Program-made: the position numbers and the translations under genes
The notes under the pieces: model-generated
Told to the model about the DNA's origin: nothing
The model's input: the letters and a program-made list of their open reading frames with translations, nothing else
Database searches by the model: none
NCBI GenBank assembly: GCA_948687865.1
Contig: CAPQQE010000056.1
Location: 1,454 to 8,433 of the forward strand
Origin: an uncultured Bacilli bacterium
GTDB lineage: Bacteria > Bacillota_I > Bacilli_A > RF39 > UBA660
Direction of reading: 5' to 3'
Length of the DNA stretch: 6,980 bases
Part shown: positions 4,426 through 6,980 of the stretch, one piece after another
Layout: each line of letters starts with the position of its first letter
How positions within the stretch are numbered: the stretch's first letter is position 1

Positions 4426-6570
4426 ATGATGAGTGTTAAAGAATATGCATTAGATGTTAATGTTGATGTTGATGTAGTAATTAAGAAGGCACAGGAGTTA
4501 GGATATGATATAAAAAGTGCGGATGATGAGTTAGATGAAGATCAAGTAATTGATTTAGATAATACATTAGTTATGAATAACAATTTAGAAGATGAAAATA
4601 CTTATATAGATGAAATAACTGATGAAAAGGATTATGATTTAGATGAAGAATTAGAAGATAAGGCAGAGGAACTTGCTAGTAGTTCAAATATTAAATTTGA
4701 TGATACTGTAAAAAAGCAAAAACTAAAGAAAAAATCAGAAGTCTCAAGAGAAGATTTAAATGCTAAAAGAAAGCAAATGTATAAAAATAAAGAGAAATTA
4801 ACTCAAAATGAGGCATCGCATGATGAAAATATAGTAGTATATAAAGACGGTATGACAGTAAGCGATTTAGCAAAGGAATTAGATGTAAATCCGACTGAAA
4901 TAATAAAAAAATTAATGAATTTAGGCATAATGGCTAGTTTAAATAACTCTCTTAGTTATGATGATGCTGAAATGGTAGTAATAGATTATGATAAAACATT
5001 AAAAAGTTTTGAATCTCAAGATAAAACTAATTTTGAGAAATTTGAAATAAATGATGATCCAGATAGTCTTAGTGATAGACCAGCAGTTGTTACAATAATG
5101 GGACATGTTGATCATGGGAAAACAAGTTTACTTGACTATATAAGAAACAGTCATATAACAAATGGAGAATTTGGTGGAATTACTCAGCATATAGGTGCAT
5201 ATCAAATAGAAAAAAATGGTAAGAAAATAACATTTATAGATACACCAGGTCATGAAGCTTTTACTGAAATGAGGGCAAGAGGTGCTGCTGTAACAGATAT
5301 AGTTATTATAATAGTAGCGGCTGATGATGGTGTAATGCCACAAACAGAAGAAGCAATAGATCATGCAAAAGCAGCAGGGGTCCCAATTATTGTTGCTATA
5401 AATAAAATGGATAAACCAGGAGCAAATCCAGAAAAAATTATGACAGAGATGGCATCACATGATCTAACTCCAGAAGAATGGGGTGGAGATGTAATATATC
5501 AAAAAATATCCGCTTTAACTGGAGAAGGTATAGATGAGTTATTAGATAGCATTCAATTAGTATCAGAAATGAGTGAATTAAAGGCTAATCCAAATAGATA
5601 TGCACTTGGAACCGTAATCGAATCAAAATTAGATAAAAATGTTGGATCAACAGTAACACTACTTGTACAAAATGGAACTCTTAGATTAGGTGATCCGATA
5701 GTAGTAGGAACAACATATGGAAAAGTTAGAACACTTAAAGATGATCTAGGAAGAGAAGTAGTAGAAGCACTTCCATCAATGCCAGTTGAAATAACAGGAC
5801 TTAGCGAAGTTCCATCATCAGGTGATAGATTCATGGCTTTTGAAACAGAAAAAGAAGCAAAAATGATTGCTGAAAATAGAAAAGAACAAGATAAAATAAA
5901 AAATAACAAAAACAATAAAACTGTATCGCTAGATGATTTATTTAGCAAGATTAAGTCTGGTATAAAGGAGATAAATGTAATTCTTAAAACAGATGTTAAA
6001 GGCACAGAGGAAGCAGTTAAAAATTCTCTATCTAAAATAGAAGTAGAAGATGTTAGGGTAAAAGTAATCAGAAGTGGAGTTGGAACTATCACAGAAAGTG
6101 ATATAGTACTTGCTAATGCATCAGATGCAATTATAGTTGGATTTAATGTAAGACCAAATGCAAAAACTATGGAAGTTGCTAAAGAGTATAACGTTGATAT
6201 AAGATTACATAATATTATATATAAATTAGTAGAGGAAATGGAGGCAGCTATGAAAGGTATGCTTGATCCAGAATATGAAGAAAAAATAATAGGGGAAGCT
6301 GAAGTAAGAAAATTATTTAAATTCTCCAAAGTAGGTACTATCGCAGGATCTATGGTTATAAGTGGAGTAATTAAATCAAATGCTAAAGCGAGATTAATAA
6401 GAGATGGTGTTGTTGTATATGATGGTGCAATTAATACTATTCAAAAAGAAAAAGATCAAGCCAAAGAAGTTAAGAAGGGATTTGAATGTGGTATTACTCT
6501 TGAAAACTTTAATGACATAAAAGAAAAAGACATAATAGAAGCATATGAAATGGTAGAGATAGAAAGATAG
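4426..6570 (+). CDS. infB: Translation initiation factor IF-2
   Basis: IF2 is the GTPase that brings fMet-tRNA to the 30S subunit and promotes 50S joining. The 714 residues begin with an IF2N domain (about 1-48), an acidic then lysine-rich linker (about 50-130), and a second IF2N domain (about 138-188). The G domain follows (about 218-385), with GHVDHGKT (226-233), [10 protein letters not shown] (250-259), DTPGHE (272-277), NKMDK (326-330) and SAL (362-364). Then come beta-barrel domain II (about 392-475), domain III (about 505-605) and the fMet-tRNA-binding domain IV (about 620-712). All GTPase motifs are intact. AAGGAGGT (4411-4418) lies seven bases before the first of two adjacent ATGs. 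Part of it could pair with ACCT at 4422-4425 just before the start, a very small hairpin of doubtful effect. The linker is short compared with many homologues. Confidence 0.98.
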   Translation: MMSVKEYALDVNVDVDVVIKKAQELGYDIKSADDELDEDQVIDLDNTLVMNNNLEDENTYIDEITDEKDYDLDEELEDKAEELASSSNIKFDDTVKKQKLKKKSEVSREDLNAKRKQMYKNKEKLTQNEASHDENIVVYKDGMTVSDLAKELDVNPTEIIKKLMNLGIMASLNNSLSYDDAEMVVIDYDKTLKSFESQDKTNFEKFEINDDPDSLSDRPAVVTIMGHVDHGKTSLLDYIRNSHITNGEFGGITQHIGAYQIEKNGKKITFIDTPGHEAFTEMRARGAAVTDIVIIIVAADDGVMPQTEEAIDHAKAAGVPIIVAINKMDKPGANPEKIMTEMASHDLTPEEWGGDVIYQKISALTGEGIDELLDSIQLVSEMSELKANPNRYALGTVIESKLDKNVGSTVTLLVQNGTLRLGDPIVVGTTYGKVRTLKDDLGREVVEALPSMPVEITGLSEVPSSGDRFMAFETEKEAKMIAENRKEQDKIKNNKNNKTVSLDDLFSKIKSGIKEINVILKTDVKGTEEAVKNSLSKIEVEDVRVKVIRSGVGTITESDIVLANASDAIIVGFNVRPNAKTMEVAKEYNVDIRLHNIIYKLVEEMEAAMKGMLDPEYEEKIIGEAEVRKLFKFSKVGTIAGSMVISGVIKSNAKARLIRDGVVVYDGAINTIQKEKDQAKEVKKGFECGITLENFNDIKEKDIIEAYEMVEIER

Positions 6571-6581
6571 TAGGTGTTAGT

Positions 6582-6926
6582 ATGAGTATTAAAACTGAAA
6601 GATTAGCTAATTTATTAAAAAAAGAAATCAGTTTAATATTAATGACTGAAATAAAAGATGAAGATATAAAATTTGTGACTATAACACATATAGATTTGTC
6701 TAGTGATTTATCATATGCTAAAGTGTATTTTACTATATTAAATGATGATAATAAAGCAAAATGTACACAAGATTTAAATGGCGCAAAGGGATTTATTAGA
6801 AATGAACTTATAAAAAGAAAGTTAGAAATGAGAAAAATTCCAGAACTTACTTTTATATATGATGAATCAATAGATTATGGAAATAAGATAGAAAAAATAA
6901 TTAAAGAAATACATGAAAACGATTAG
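6582..6926 (+). CDS. rbfA: 30S ribosome-binding factor RbfA
   Basis: RbfA is a KH-fold protein that binds the immature 30S subunit near 16S helix 1/44 and aids late maturation and cold adaptation. The 114 residues are close to the usual length. They show the family pattern: an N-terminal helix KTERLANLLKKEISLIL (4-20), strand VTITHIDLSSDLSYAKVYFT (32-51), then a helix and the end pattern IRNELIKRKLEMRKIPEL followed by FIYDESIDYGNKIEKII. The start ATG is five bases after AGGTG (6572-6576), a modest site, and 11 bases after infB. It is the last gene of the operon. RimP, which acts in the same assembly pathway, is the first. Confidence 0.96.
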   Translation: MSIKTERLANLLKKEISLILMTEIKDEDIKFVTITHIDLSSDLSYAKVYFTILNDDNKAKCTQDLNGAKGFIRNELIKRKLEMRKIPELTFIYDESIDYGNKIEKIIKEIHEND

Positions 6927-6933
6927 TATAAAT

Positions 6934-6959
6934 AAAAGTTACAAGTAGGTAACTTTTTT
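6934..6959 (+). terminator. Intrinsic terminator after rbfA
   Basis: AAAAGTTAC (6934-6942) and GTAACTTTT (6949-6957) form a 9-bp perfect stem around the loop AAGTAG, and the T-run continues to 6959. The core GTTAC/GTAAC gives only two G-C pairs, so the hairpin is modest, but its place eight bases after the rbfA stop and the T-run make it the likely end of the operon. Confidence 0.75.
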
Positions 6960-6962
6960 ATG

Positions 6963-6968
6963 TTGACA
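6963..6968 (+). promoter_or_regulatory. Perfect -35 hexamer of a probable next transcription unit (cut by window end)
   Basis: TTGACA occurs immediately after the rbfA terminator. A matching -10 would fall around 6986, outside the window, so only half of a possible promoter is visible. Confidence 0.35.
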
Positions 6969-6980
6969 AAAAAGCCTGGG

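Noticed and set aside
5553..6329. Long minus-strand open frame opposite infB (258 codons)
   Set aside because: It is a Ser/Thr-rich shadow of a strongly conserved gene, with no domain or binding site. The shorter minus-strand frames opposite nusA and infB are rejected for the same reason.
1..6980. CRISPR array, tRNA or rRNA gene, or transposase
   Set aside because: I saw no regularly spaced long repeats, no tRNA-like cloverleaf or T-loop sequence, no rRNA sequence and no transposase or integrase motifs in the readable frames.

Overview
The window looks like chromosomal DNA of a very low-GC Firmicute, probably an uncultured Bacilli- or Mollicutes-like lineage. Four things suggest this: the rimP-nusA-rnpM-infB-rbfA gene order, the Firmicutes-type NusA (no acidic repeats) and RnpM, strong AGGAGG ribosome binding sites, and almost exclusive use of A/T-ending codons. 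All complete genes stop with TAA or TAG. Trp is TGG where it occurs, so nothing suggests a changed genetic code. The taxonomic guess is inference.

Layout. (1) Positions 1-639 differ from the rest. By hand count GC is about 32% over 1-600, against about 17% over 721-900. This part holds the start of a minus-strand gene with nucleotidyltransferase-like motifs (3-260, running off the left edge), its promoter with two palindromes, and about 280 bp of non-coding DNA with more inverted repeats. (2) Positions 640-2090 hold a minus-strand pair: a CPBP-family membrane protease and a membrane-anchored metallophosphoesterase. The phosphoesterase loses its C-terminal tail exactly where the composition changes. 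(3) Positions 2140-6959 hold a plus-strand transcription and translation operon, rimP-nusA-rnpM-dCMP deaminase-infB-rbfA. It begins with a promoter and a terminator-like leader hairpin and ends at an intrinsic terminator. A -35-like hexamer for the next unit lies at the right edge.

The operon joins ribosome 30S maturation (RimP, RbfA), transcription elongation and termination (NusA), RNase P modulation (RnpM) and initiation (IF2). The leader hairpin fits NusA-controlled attenuation as known in Bacillus subtilis. The main departures from the usual plan are a RimP of only 80 aa with no C-terminal domain, a dCMP deaminase gene where ylxQ (L7Ae-like) usually sits, and a -1 frameshift in that deaminase. 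The shift falls on an A AAA AAG heptamer followed five bases later by a hairpin, so it could be programmed frameshifting, a recent indel or a sequencing error.

No clear new multi-gene system is visible. The most rewarding places to look are the left junction (about 631-660) and the deaminase frameshift site (4226-4261).
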